From NCBI GenBank assembly GCA_016713505.1, contig JADJPA010000001.1:2966001-3030000 (forward strand): DNA of 64,000 bases, given 5' to 3'. Below are positions 44,524-54,577 of this stretch, piece by piece. The position numbers and the translations under genes were made by a program. The stretch comes from Candidatus Competibacteraceae bacterium (GTDB lineage Bacteria > Pseudomonadota > Gammaproteobacteria > Competibacterales > Competibacteraceae). The notes beneath the pieces are model-generated. The model was not told the DNA's origin. It did not search any database and worked only from the letters and a program-made list of their open reading frames with translations. Position 1 is the first letter of the stretch, and each line of letters opens with the position of its first letter.

Positions 44524-44549
44524 TAGCACTCATTGAAGGCGAGTGCTAA
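44523..44549. promoter_or_regulatory. CIRCE element (HrcA operator)
   Basis: TTAGCACTC-N9-GAGTGCTAA is the full CIRCE consensus with perfect arms. It overlaps the end of the promoter and lies 58 bp before the groES start, so groESL should be repressed by HrcA and released on heat shock. hrcA itself is not in the window. Confidence 0.95.
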
Positions 44550-44607
44550 CAGTGTTGGCCCTAACCTCTGCAATGAATCTTTCATTAAAACTTAGGAGAT
44601 GTCACTG

Positions 44608-44895
44608 ATGAACATTCGGCCCTTGCATGATCGGGTGCTGGTCAAGCGCGTTGAGGAAGAAACCAAGAGCCCAGGCGGCATCGTCCTGCCCGGCGCCGCT
44701 GCCGAGAAGCCGTCGCGCGGCACCGTGAAAGCGGTCGGCCGCGGCAAGCTGCTGGACAATGGCGAGGTGCGGTCTTTGGATGTCAAGGCCGGCGATCAAA
44801 TCCTGTTCGGCAAGTATTCCGGTAGCGAAGTGAAGGTGGACGGCGAAGAGCTGATCATCATGCGCGAAGATGAAATCATGGCGGTTATCGAATAA
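44608..44895 (+). CDS. groES: Co-chaperonin GroES
   Basis: A 95-residue Cpn10 that caps the GroEL cage. It has MNIRPLHDRVLVKR, SPGGIVLPGAAAEKPSRG (the mobile loop region) and GDQILFGKYSG. The ATG at 44608 is 9 nt after AGGAG and gives the canonical start; an ATG at 44599 directly abuts the ribosome-binding site and is unlikely. It is co-transcribed with groEL, 79 bp downstream, under the CIRCE element. Confidence 0.98.
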   Translation: MNIRPLHDRVLVKRVEEETKSPGGIVLPGAAAEKPSRGTVKAVGRGKLLDNGEVRSLDVKAGDQILFGKYSGSEVKVDGEELIIMREDEIMAVIE

Positions 44896-44974
44896 TCCTT
44901 TCTCCGTTACTTCCGATTTTTTCTTCAATTCTGACGCTTGTCTCTGATCAAGCTTGTTTTAGAGGAATTTCTCC

Positions 44975-46618
<1,644 letters not shown>

Positions 46619-46663
46619 AACGACCCATCAAGCCGGTCGCGCAACGCTGACCGGCTGAAAAAA

Positions 46664-46691
46664 GCCCCGCTAGCGCGGGGCTTTTTTTTTT
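46664..46691 (+). terminator. Intrinsic terminator of groESL
   Basis: GCCCCGC-TAGC-GCGGGGC followed by a run of ten T is a classic Rho-independent terminator. A second stem (AGCCGGTC...GACCGGCT, 46631-46656) lies just before it. Confidence 0.96.
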
Positions 46692-46769
46692 GAGCGGCCA
46701 ACGAAACGCCGACAGCGGTGGCGAGGGCTTGCCGCGTGGTTGACCGATGCCTAGCGAAAGAGCAATCGG

Positions 46770-47138
46770 TCAACCTTTGAACTTGTTGGCCGAATCGCGG
46801 ATTGAGGCGCTTAATTTATCCCAAGCGCTCTCAACACCATCTTTCAGATGCTCCCAGGCATCATCACTGGCATCAGCCAACTCAGTCATTTTGACTTTTA
46901 GCGACTCATAAATGTCTTCGGCTTCGGAAGCGGCTTTCGCATACAAGTCTCTGGCGCCGGCCGCCGCGTCCGCAGACAGATCTTTGGCTTTATCAGCGAC
47001 TTTATCGGCTGCTTTTTGGGATTCGATACCGCCAGCGGCGGCCGCTGATTTTGCTTTCGCCTTCCATTCAGTCAGCTTGGCTTGGGCCTGTTCGAGATCG
47101 GCCTCCAGCTTTTTCATGTAACTATCTTTATCGATCAT
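46770..47138 (-). CDS. Coiled-coil stress-response protein (sll1863-like)
   Basis: A 122-residue, alanine- and lysine-rich, almost fully helical protein. It opens MIDKDSYMKKLEADLEQAQ and continues with heptad-like repeats (ADKVADKAKDLSADAAAGAR). The pattern matches the small coiled-coil family typified by Synechocystis sll1863, described as stress-related; molecular function is unknown. There is no signal peptide. Its upstream neighbour, 30 bp away on the same strand, is a 40-residue membrane peptide gene; the two may be one stress operon. Confidence 0.8.
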   Translation of the reverse strand: MIDKDSYMKKLEADLEQAQAKLTEWKAKAKSAAAAGGIESQKAADKVADKAKDLSADAAAGARDLYAKAASEAEDIYESLKVKMTELADASDDAWEHLKDGVESAWDKLSASIRDSANKFKG

Positions 47139-47168
47139 GTTTCGCAGCTCCTCTTGAGGTGGGGGTGT

Positions 47169-47291
47169 CTAGGCTTTCTTGATCAAACCGATCAGGAACG
47201 GGAGAACCACTGCTCCGATCGTCGCCATAATAATCGAACCGAGCGAGCCACCCTTGGTCGAGTCAGGTTGTAACCAAAAAGGCAGACCCAT
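47169..47291 (-). CDS. Small membrane peptide resembling the tail of GlsB/YeaQ/YmgE proteins
   Basis: A 40-residue frame from ATG 47291 to TAG 47169. The C-terminal two-thirds form one membrane helix (GSLGSIIMATIGAVVLPFLI, then GLIKKA), which resembles the last helix of the about 85-residue GlsB/YeaQ/YmgE family. No N-terminal part of that family is found in any frame upstream, so it is either a truncated relic or a genuine single-helix protein. It lies just before the coiled-coil stress gene on the same strand. The frame keeps a clean stop and has AAGGA some 30 nt upstream only, so translation is uncertain. Confidence 0.45.
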   Translation of the reverse strand: MGLPFWLQPDSTKGGSLGSIIMATIGAVVLPFLIGLIKKA

Positions 47292-47545
47292 AAAAGGGCT
47301 ATTAAGTTGCACCCGATGTTCCTTTTTTGTAACGGGGCTGGCTGAAATTTTTGATGCTGCGGCTTAAGCCTATAGAAAGGTTGGTTGAAAAGTTTTCTAA
47401 GGCCATAATTTTTTAAGATATTATTGAGGCTACTCGACATGGATTGCACTGCGTCGGCGGACTCTGTTCGCAGCGCATGGGGTCGATAAAACCGAACGGG
47501 TTTATGGAATAATGCCTCCTGGAAATCAAAACGGGATAATTTAGC

Positions 47546-49099
47546 GTGAAAAAACTGATCGGTGTGATCGCGGTCGCGCTGGTGCTGGCGGCGGGATTTA
47601 CCGGCGCGGCGTACTGGTCCGGCCAGAAGGCGGAGCGTTGGTACAAAGAAACGGTGGTGGAAGCTTCAAAGCATCCCAACCTCAAGATAACGACGACTCG
47701 CTATGAGCGGGGAGTCTTTTCGTCCAAAGCCAGTACTCGTTACCAGCTGGTCTTGGAAAAGGAAGCGCCGGAAATTCCAGAGTTGTCTTTTTCGACCCGG
47801 GAAGAAATTTACCACGGCCCGCTACCCTTGGCGGGCTGGGGCGTGGCCGGGGTGCCGATGGCGGTTACCGGAGCGGTGGTGCGGCAGACCCTGGAGCCTG
47901 AGAGCAGTGCTTGGACCCGCGAACTGGCAAAACTCTATGGTGGCCAGGAGCCTGTGGTGGCGGTCGCGCAAGTCGGGTTCGACGGAGCCAGCAACACTCG
48001 CATTACCATGCCGCCGCTCGCGGCCGCGAACATCGGCGAATTGCAAAGCCTCAATTTTGCCGGATTGCAGGGCCAGTTTCAGGTCGCGCCGCACGGTGCC
48101 GCCATTCGGGGCAACATGACAGTTGCCAGCTTGGAAGCCGTCGGTAAAGCGCCTGTCGCCAGCGAAGGCCCGCCAGCCGCCGTCGGCCCTCGGATGGCAC
48201 TGCGAGATCTGCTCGTAACCGTCGACCAGCGCAAGGGCGAATTTGAGTTGATGTTCGGCAATTCCAACTTCAAGATCGGTGAGTTGCGCGTCCAGGATCC
48301 ATCCACCGGTAATCCCGTGGTTTTCTCGAACCTAGCCATGGATGCGACTGCGGCACTGAACGCCCAAAACCCCCAGCAAGTGAATGTCGACGTTCTCTTC
48401 AAGACTGATCGATTCGTGGTGGAGCCTTGGAGCGGCAACGGCAACATGCGCTTGGCCTTTCACAATCTAGATGGCGTCACGCTCGGAAAATTGGAGCAGT
48501 GGCAACAGAAAGCAGCCACCAACCCCGACGACCCGCAAGTTCTGAACGAATTGCTGCGCTTAGTGAAGGCCCTGCTGCGCGGCAAGCCCGAATTCGCGCT
48601 CGACACTCAGGCCAAGCTGACCCAGGGCGACTGGCAGAGCAAGCTGGTTTTGAATTTCCAAGATTTCGGCGATATCGACCCGCTACAAAATCCGGGGGCG
48701 CTGATCGGGGCATTGGAAAAGGGTGTGGCCGAAGTGACGGTAGCCAAGAGTCTGGCTGAAGCCGTACTGACGAGCACGGCCAAGGAACAGCTCCGGACGC
48801 AGGCAGGGGGGCCGGGCGGTTTGACCGGCGAACAGGCTATTCAGAATGCGGCGGCGCAACAGGTCGCCGCACAACTCAAGGACATGGTCGCCACCGGTTT
48901 TATTCAGCTTGAAGGGGATCGCTACCGGTCCACCGCCCGTTTCGAAAACGGCAAACTGCTGGTCAATGACAAGGAGATACCGCTGGGGTTGGGTAGCGGC
49001 GTTGGGGATGGGCTGCCGTTGGAGTCCGATGACGGTGCTGAGATCGAGATACCGCCGGAACCGGACGTTATGCCGCCAGAGGGAGAGCCGCGAACCTGA
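47546..49099 (+). CDS. YdgA/DUF945-family protein
   Basis: A 517-residue protein starting at GTG 47546. A single N-terminal membrane helix (LIGVIAVALVLAAGFTGAAYW) anchors a long periplasmic part. Family traits: SGQKAERWYKETV after the helix, RYERGVFSSKASTRYQL, and long repeats of beta-rich sequence to a C-terminal FENGKLLVNDKEIPLG. The tail is acidic and proline-rich. Its function is not known; YdgA-like proteins are often near envelope genes. It lies 28 bp before glnE on the same strand. Confidence 0.85.
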   Translation: MKKLIGVIAVALVLAAGFTGAAYWSGQKAERWYKETVVEASKHPNLKITTTRYERGVFSSKASTRYQLVLEKEAPEIPELSFSTREEIYHGPLPLAGWGVAGVPMAVTGAVVRQTLEPESSAWTRELAKLYGGQEPVVAVAQVGFDGASNTRITMPPLAAANIGELQSLNFAGLQGQFQVAPHGAAIRGNMTVASLEAVGKAPVASEGPPAAVGPRMALRDLLVTVDQRKGEFELMFGNSNFKIGELRVQDPSTGNPVVFSNLAMDATAALNAQNPQQVNVDVLFKTDRFVVEPWSGNGNMRLAFHNLDGVTLGKLEQWQQKAATNPDDPQVLNELLRLVKALLRGKPEFALDTQAKLTQGDWQSKLVLNFQDFGDIDPLQNPGALIGALEKGVAEVTVAKSLAEAVLTSTAKEQLRTQAGGPGGLTGEQAIQNAAAQQVAAQLKDMVATGFIQLEGDRYRSTARFENGKLLVNDKEIPLGLGSGVGDGLPLESDDGAEIEIPPEPDVMPPEGEPRT

Positions 49100-49127
49100 A
49101 GCGTGCGAGTGCTGATCGGGCTACCCC

Positions 49128-52040
49128 ATGAGCGAGTTCGAACAGATTTTGCACCGCTTGCCAGCCGCTTTCCGGGATGAAGTTGCCCGCTACTGGGAGA
49201 GTTTTGTGGCGGCCGCCGGGCAAGCCGGTGTGGAGCCGCCCACCGGCACGCTGTTGGAGCAGATGCTCCGGGTTTGGGCGAGCAGCGAGTTCGTCGCTCG
49301 GGCCTGCATTCGCGATCCAACCACGCTGAACGATGTGCTAGTCAGAGGCGATCTGGCGGCGGCTTATGCCGCTGGCGACTATGCGGCGCGGCTGGAGCGG
49401 CTACTGGCGGATAGTGCGGACGAAAATCAGCTCGGTATCGCCTTGCGCCGCTTCCGGCGCTGGGAGATGGCGCGCATCGCTTGGCGCGATCTGGCGGGCT
49501 TGGCCAGCCTGGAAGAAACGCTCGGCGATCTGAGCGAACTGGCGGAGCAACTGATCGACGCCGCCCTGGTCCGCCTGCACGGCTGGCAGTGCCAACGCTA
49601 CGGCCAGCCGCGCGCTGCCGACGGTCAGCCGCAACGGCTGGTGGTGCTGGGCATGGGCAAGCTCGGCGGGCGGGAACTCAATTTTTCCTCGGATATCGAC
49701 CTGATTTTCACCTACCCCCACCAAGGCCAGACCGATGGCGCGCGGGCGGTCAGCAACGAGGAATTTTTCCGCCGGCTCGGCCAGCGCTTGAGCAAGCTGC
49801 TGGCCGAGCCGACCGCCGAAGGTTTCGTGTACCGGGTCGATCTGCGGCTGCGGCCGTTCGGCGATTCCGGGCCGCTCGCCATGTCGTTCGCCGCCTTCGA
49901 GGATTATTACCAAAATCACGGCCGGGACTGGGAACGCTACGCGATGGTCAAGGCGCGGGTGGTGGCCGGCGACCGCGAAGCCGGCGAGCGCTTGTTGGCC
50001 GGTTTGCGGCCGTTCGTGTACCGACGTTATCTCGATTACAGCGCGTTCGCATCCCTACGCGACATGAAGGTGCTGATCGCTCAGGAAATGGAGCGCAAGG
50101 GGATGCAGGGCAACATCAAGCTCGGACCGGGCGGCATCCGTGAGATCGAATTCATCGGTCAGGCATTTCAGTTGATCTACGGCGGGCGCGAGCCGGCCTT
50201 GCGGGAACGCAGTATTTTGAAGGTGCTGGCCATGCTCGGCGCGAGCGGACGCTTGCCGGCGACGGCGGTCGCTGAGCTTCAGCGCGCTTACGATTTTCTG
50301 CGTCGGGTGGAAAACCGCCTGCAAGCCTGGTCCGATCAACAGACCCACCTGTTACCCGACGACGAACGGGCGAAACTGCGGCTGGCGTTCGCCATGGGCT
50401 TTACCGATTGGAATGCGTTTGGCCGGGAATTGGCACGGCATACCGCCGCCGTGGCCCAACAATTCGCGGGAGTGTTTGGCGGCATGGCCGCCGCGGAACC
50501 GGAGGCTACCAGGGCTGACCTGGCGGGGTTGTGGCAGGCTGAACCCGATGAGGAGGTGGCGCGGCGCGTGCTGGCCGAAGAGGGTTTCGAGGACCCGGCG
50601 CTGGCCTGGAACCGGCTGCGGGCGCTTAAGAACAGCTTCAGCTATCGCACCATGAGCTTGCGCGGTCGCGAGCGCTTGGACAGTCTGATCCCGCATGTGC
50701 TGGAGACGGTCGCCGCCGCCGCGCAACCGACGGCGACGCTGGAGCGGGTGCTCGATTTGCTGGAAGGCGTGGCCCGCCGCTCCGTGTATCTGGCGCTGCT
50801 GGCCGATCATCCGCAAGCCTTGGCGCAACTGATCAAGCTCTGTGCCGCCAGCGGCTGGATCGGCAAGCACTTGGCTCGTTATCCGCTGCTGTTGGACGAT
50901 TTGTTGAATCCGGCCGTGCTTTACGCGCCGCTGGATCGGGGGCGACTGGCGCTGGATTTGGAACAGCAACTGGCGCGGGTGCCGGCGGATGACTCGGAGG
51001 AAGTGCTGAGCGCCTTGCGCTATTTCAAGCAGACGCAGGTGCTGCGGGTGGCCGCCGCCGACATCAGCGGCGCGATGCCGCTGATGATCGTTAGCGATCA
51101 CTTGACCGAAATCGCCGAAACCCTGTTGCGCAAGGTGTTGGAACTGTCCTGGGCGGATTTGCTGCCGAAATTTGGTCGGCCCCGCTACGTGATCGATGGA
51201 TTAGAGCGGGACGCCGGTTTCGCCATCGTCGCCTACGGCAAGCTGGGCGGCATCGAACTCAATTACGGCTCCGATCTGGATTTGGTGTTCTTGCACGATA
51301 GCGCCGGCGAACGCCAACTGACCGCCGGGCCGCGCCAGATCGACAATCCCAGCTTTTTCGCCAAGCTGGTGCAGCGCATCATCTACTGGCTGACCACACG
51401 CACTGGAGCCGGCGATCTGTACGAGGTCGATACCCGCTTGCGGCCCAGCGGCCGCGCTGGCCTGCTGGTCAGTTCCTTCGAGGCGTTCGCCGAATACCAG
51501 CGCCATCAAGCCTGGACTTGGGAACATCAGGCGCTGGCGCGGACCCGCGTGGTGGCGGGGCCTGCCGGATTGAGCGAGCGCTATCGAACCCTGCGCCGCG
51601 CGATACTGAGCGTCGAATGCGATCCCGAGGGATTGCGGCGAGAGGTCCGCGAGATGCGCGAGCGGATGCGCGCCGAACTGGATACCAGCACGACCGACAG
51701 CTTCGATCTCAAGCAGGGTCAGGGTGGTATCGCCGATATCGAATTTATGGTGCAATATAAAATTCTGGCGAACGCCCACCGCTATCCAGACCTGTTGACC
51801 TACACCGATAACATCCGACAGCTCGACGGCTTGGAACGGTCAGGCATCCTGTCCATCGCCGATGCCGCCCGATTGCGGAACGCTTACCGGAGCCTGCGCC
51901 GGCGCATTCATTTGCTCAAGTTGCAAGAGCAACCGGCCTGTACCCCGTTCGCTGAGGCAAGCGATACCCGAGAGGGCGTGGCTCGTATTTGGCAGCGCCT
52001 GATGGAAGCTGCTGAAACCGGGGCGGTACGCGGAGCATGA
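49128..52040 (+). CDS. glnE: Bifunctional glutamine synthetase adenylyltransferase/deadenylase
   Basis: A 970-residue GlnE that adds and removes AMP on glutamine synthetase in response to nitrogen status. Two nucleotidyltransferase domains are visible: the deadenylase (GMGKLGGRELNFSSDIDLIF near residue 175) and the adenylase (YGKLGGIELNYGSDLDLVF near residue 702). Each is followed by its helical GlnD-PII-interacting domain (GGIREIEFIGQ; GGIADIEFMVQ). Both aspartate pairs are intact. It precedes ilvE by about 60 bp, the same order as in Pseudomonas. Confidence 0.98.
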   Translation: MSEFEQILHRLPAAFRDEVARYWESFVAAAGQAGVEPPTGTLLEQMLRVWASSEFVARACIRDPTTLNDVLVRGDLAAAYAAGDYAARLERLLADSADENQLGIALRRFRRWEMARIAWRDLAGLASLEETLGDLSELAEQLIDAALVRLHGWQCQRYGQPRAADGQPQRLVVLGMGKLGGRELNFSSDIDLIFTYPHQGQTDGARAVSNEEFFRRLGQRLSKLLAEPTAEGFVYRVDLRLRPFGDSGPLAMSFAAFEDYYQNHGRDWERYAMVKARVVAGDREAGERLLAGLRPFVYRRYLDYSAFASLRDMKVLIAQEMERKGMQGNIKLGPGGIREIEFIGQAFQLIYGGREPALRERSILKVLAMLGASGRLPATAVAELQRAYDFLRRVENRLQAWSDQQTHLLPDDERAKLRLAFAMGFTDWNAFGRELARHTAAVAQQFAGVFGGMAAAEPEATRADLAGLWQAEPDEEVARRVLAEEGFEDPALAWNRLRALKNSFSYRTMSLRGRERLDSLIPHVLETVAAAAQPTATLERVLDLLEGVARRSVYLALLADHPQALAQLIKLCAASGWIGKHLARYPLLLDDLLNPAVLYAPLDRGRLALDLEQQLARVPADDSEEVLSALRYFKQTQVLRVAAADISGAMPLMIVSDHLTEIAETLLRKVLELSWADLLPKFGRPRYVIDGLERDAGFAIVAYGKLGGIELNYGSDLDLVFLHDSAGERQLTAGPRQIDNPSFFAKLVQRIIYWLTTRTGAGDLYEVDTRLRPSGRAGLLVSSFEAFAEYQRHQAWTWEHQALARTRVVAGPAGLSERYRTLRRAILSVECDPEGLRREVREMRERMRAELDTSTTDSFDLKQGQGGIADIEFMVQYKILANAHRYPDLLTYTDNIRQLDGLERSGILSIADAARLRNAYRSLRRRIHLLKLQEQPACTPFAEASDTREGVARIWQRLMEAAETGAVRGA

Positions 52041-52103
52041 AAGGCGGGAAGTGCGGGTGCCGATAGCCAAGTGCGATCTTAATGTGTTGAGGAGATGCGG
52101 ATT

Positions 52104-53024
52104 ATGTCGATGGCCGACCGTGATGGTGTGATCTGGTACGACGGCAAGCTGGTGCCGTGGCGCGAAGCCAACACCCATGTACTGACCCATACCCTGCACT
52201 ATGGCATGGGCGTTTTCGAAGGCGTGCGCGCCTACGCCACCGACCGGGGAACCGCGATCTTTCGGCTTCAGGCTCACACCGACCGACTGTTCCGCTCGGC
52301 GCATATCGTCGGGATGCCGATGCCCTACGACAAGGATCGGCTCAACGACGCCTCCCGCCAAGTCGTCAGCGCCAACAACCTCGCCAGCGCCTACATCCGC
52401 CCGATGTGCTTCTACGGGTCCGAAGGCATGGGCATTCGCGCCGACAATCTCAAAACCCATGTGATCGTCGCCGCTTGGGAGTGGGGCGCGTATCTAGGGG
52501 CGGAGAATCTGGAGCGCGGCATCCGCATCCGCACCTCATCCTTCAACCGCCATCACGTCAACATCACGATGTGCAAGGCCAAAGCCAACGGCAACTACAT
52601 GAATTCGATGCTGGCGCTGGCCGAGGCCGTGCGCGACGGCTACGATGAAGCGATGCTGCTGGATACCGAAGGCTACGTGTCCGAGGGTAGCGGCGAAAAT
52701 ATCTTCATCATTCGCGACGGGATCATCTACACGCCGGATTTGACTTCGGCCCTGGAAGGCATCACCCGCGATACCATCCTCCGCTTCGCCGCCGACCTGA
52801 ACATTCCGGTCAAGGAAAAGCGCATCACCCGCGATGAGGTTTACATTGCCGATGAGGCGTTTTTCACCGGCACCGCCGCCGAAGTGACACCGATCCGGGA
52901 AGTGGACGGCCGCGCTATCGGTCTTGGCAAGCGCGGCCCGATCACGCAGCGCTTGCAGGCGATGTATTTCGATCAGGTTCACGGCCGCCGGGAGGTTTAT
53001 CCCGAGTGGCTGACGCTGGTTTGA
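52104..53024 (+). CDS. ilvE: Branched-chain amino acid aminotransferase
   Basis: A 306-residue PLP enzyme of fold type IV, last step of valine, leucine and isoleucine synthesis. The PLP lysine is K160 in CKAKANGNY; other motifs are HYGMGVFEGVRAY, EGSGENIFIIRDGIIYTP and FFTGTAAEVTPI. The ATG at 52104 is 9 nt after GAGGAG and gives the family N-terminus; an ATG at 52095 abuts the ribosome-binding site. It is followed by the small zinc-finger gene. Confidence 0.97.
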   Translation: MSMADRDGVIWYDGKLVPWREANTHVLTHTLHYGMGVFEGVRAYATDRGTAIFRLQAHTDRLFRSAHIVGMPMPYDKDRLNDASRQVVSANNLASAYIRPMCFYGSEGMGIRADNLKTHVIVAAWEWGAYLGAENLERGIRIRTSSFNRHHVNITMCKAKANGNYMNSMLALAEAVRDGYDEAMLLDTEGYVSEGSGENIFIIRDGIIYTPDLTSALEGITRDTILRFAADLNIPVKEKRITRDEVYIADEAFFTGTAAEVTPIREVDGRAIGLGKRGPITQRLQAMYFDQVHGRREVYPEWLTLV

Positions 53025-53102
53025 CGGTCGGGCTGTCATCCCCAGCCGCTAGCGTTTTGCCGAAATAACCGCCAACCACTACCACGCGAGGAGAATGCCG
53101 TC

Positions 53103-53309
53103 ATGGCTGCCGCTACCGCCGCCCGTTCCGCCACGGCCATGCCCAACACGCATCGGATTTATGAGGTCAAACGCGCCGATTTGCCGGTGTCCTGTCCGCT
53201 GCCGGATATGATGGTATGGAATTCTCATCCCAAGGTTTATCTCCCCATCGAGGCCACCGGCAAGGCGAAGTGTCCGTACTGCGGCGCGGATTACGTGCTG
53301 ATGGATTAG
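53103..53309 (+). CDS. Small zinc-finger (zf-CHCC) protein
   Basis: A 68-residue protein with a C-H-x(n)-C-x2-C zinc site: VSCPLPDMMVWNSHPKVYLPI and AKCPYCGADYVL. This matches the small zinc-finger family found after ilvE or near LPS-core genes in Gammaproteobacteria, related to the mitochondrial complex I subunit NDUFS6. AGGAG lies 9 nt before the ATG. Function in bacteria is unknown. Confidence 0.88.
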   Translation: MAAATAARSATAMPNTHRIYEVKRADLPVSCPLPDMMVWNSHPKVYLPIEATGKAKCPYCGADYVLMD

Positions 53310-53659
53310 CCTTTACTGGAAGTGCCGATCATTCCTTGTTGGACTGAGGAATGGCGGCAATTGCTGCTGATCAGGTCCGAATGGCCCTCCGTCTTAGGCG
53401 TGAGGGCCACACCTCAGGCCCTGGTAATCGTTAGTTGGCAGGGCCATGGTTTTTTCGGGGGCGTGCCGCGGGATTCTTATCCTGGCTCGACAGTTCGGCG
53501 CCTGTTGCTAGCTCCTGGAGCGAGATCAAGATGGCGCCTCGGCCTTGTTGGCTAGGATTGGAGAATAGGCGTTGGCTCCAGAGAGTGGGCTGGCGCTTGG
53601 ATGCCACAACAACTCGCGCCGCCGGATCGGCCGCACCACCCTAGATCGAGAATCAGGCC
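53310..53659. other. 350-bp stretch without a confident gene
   Basis: Open frames exist on both strands (53322-53555 and 53435-53644 on plus, and one on minus without an ATG), but none gives a recognisable product and they overlap one another. It may be a decayed gene. No hairpin terminator was seen. Confidence 0.55.
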
Positions 53660-54577
53660 TTGAATGTACGGTTGCTGCGGGTCTGGCGGTTCAGTGATGG
53701 CAAGGCCGGCCATGATAACCAGAGCCGAGGATTGGTCGAAGCGCTGTATCGGTTGCGGCCGACCGAAACCCTCACCTTGAAATCGCAGCCGACCTCTGTG
53801 GCGTTGGCCGCTTTATTGCTCGGGCGCATACCGGAGGCTTGGCGATCTTTACCGGCCCCGGATTTGCTGGTGGGCGCCGGCCATCGCAACCATCTTTCCT
53901 TGTTGGCCGCTCGCCGGAGCCAGGGCGGTAAGGTTGTGGTGCTGATGCGGCCCAGCCTGCCTCTAGGTTTTTTTAATCTGTGCCTGATCCCGGAACATGA
54001 CTCGCCGCCTTCCCGCCACAATGTACTCGCCACGCGCGGCGCGCTGAACCGAATTCAACCTTCCGCCACGCTGCACTCCGATCGAGGATTGTTGTTGATC
54101 GGTGGTCCGTCGGCGCATTTCGGCTGGGACGATGCCGGCCTGTACCGGCAAATCGCCGCGATTCTTAGCGCCATGCCGGAGGTGCGGTGGACGTTGACCA
54201 CCTCGCGGCGAACGCCATCGACTTTTCTAGCCGGACTCAAAAGCGGTTCCGGGCCAGCTCTGAGCGTGGTTCCGGTCACTGCAACGGACCCCGATTGGTT
54301 GCCGGTGCAACTAGCGCGGTCGGCTCAGGCCTGGGTGACGGCCGACAGCGTGTCGATGGTTTACGAGGCGCTGACGGCAGGCGCGGCGGTGGGCGTGCTG
54401 GAGGTGCCCCGGAACCAGGTAAGCCGCATCAGCCAGGGACTCGAAGGCTTGGCCGGACAAGGCTGGGTGACGCCGTTTGCAAACTGGCGACAACGCGCGG
54501 CTTTGCCGCGTCCGCCGGGCGCCTTTGCCGAAGCCGACCGCTGTGCTCGCTGGATCGTCGAACGATGGTTCGGTTGA
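53660..54577 (+). CDS. ELM1/GtrOC1-family protein (glycosyltransferase-like)
   Basis: A 305-residue protein of the family named after plant mitochondrial fission protein ELM1. Typical are WRFSDGKAGHDNQSRGLVEA at the start, LVGAGHRNHLSLLAARR, LLIGGPSAHFGWDD and ADSVSMVYEALTAGAAVGVL near the end. Bacterial members occur in LPS-core loci and look like GT-B glycosyltransferases; activity is not proven. The start appears to be TTG at 53660. It overlaps the next GT4 gene by 13 nt, so both are coupled. Confidence 0.85.
   Translation: MNVRLLRVWRFSDGKAGHDNQSRGLVEALYRLRPTETLTLKSQPTSVALAALLLGRIPEAWRSLPAPDLLVGAGHRNHLSLLAARRSQGGKVVVLMRPSLPLGFFNLCLIPEHDSPPSRHNVLATRGALNRIQPSATLHSDRGLLLIGGPSAHFGWDDAGLYRQIAAILSAMPEVRWTLTTSRRTPSTFLAGLKSGSGPALSVVPVTATDPDWLPVQLARSAQAWVTADSVSMVYEALTAGAAVGVLEVPRNQVSRISQGLEGLAGQGWVTPFANWRQRAALPRPPGAFAEADRCARWIVERWFG

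Noticed and set aside
50352..51101. 249-codon open frame antisense to glnE
   Set aside because: Shadow of glnE; its translation is rich in R, Q and H, with no recognisable motif.
53322..53644. Two overlapping plus-strand frames after the zinc-finger gene
   Set aside because: Neither resembles a known family, they overlap each other, and a minus-strand frame also exists there.
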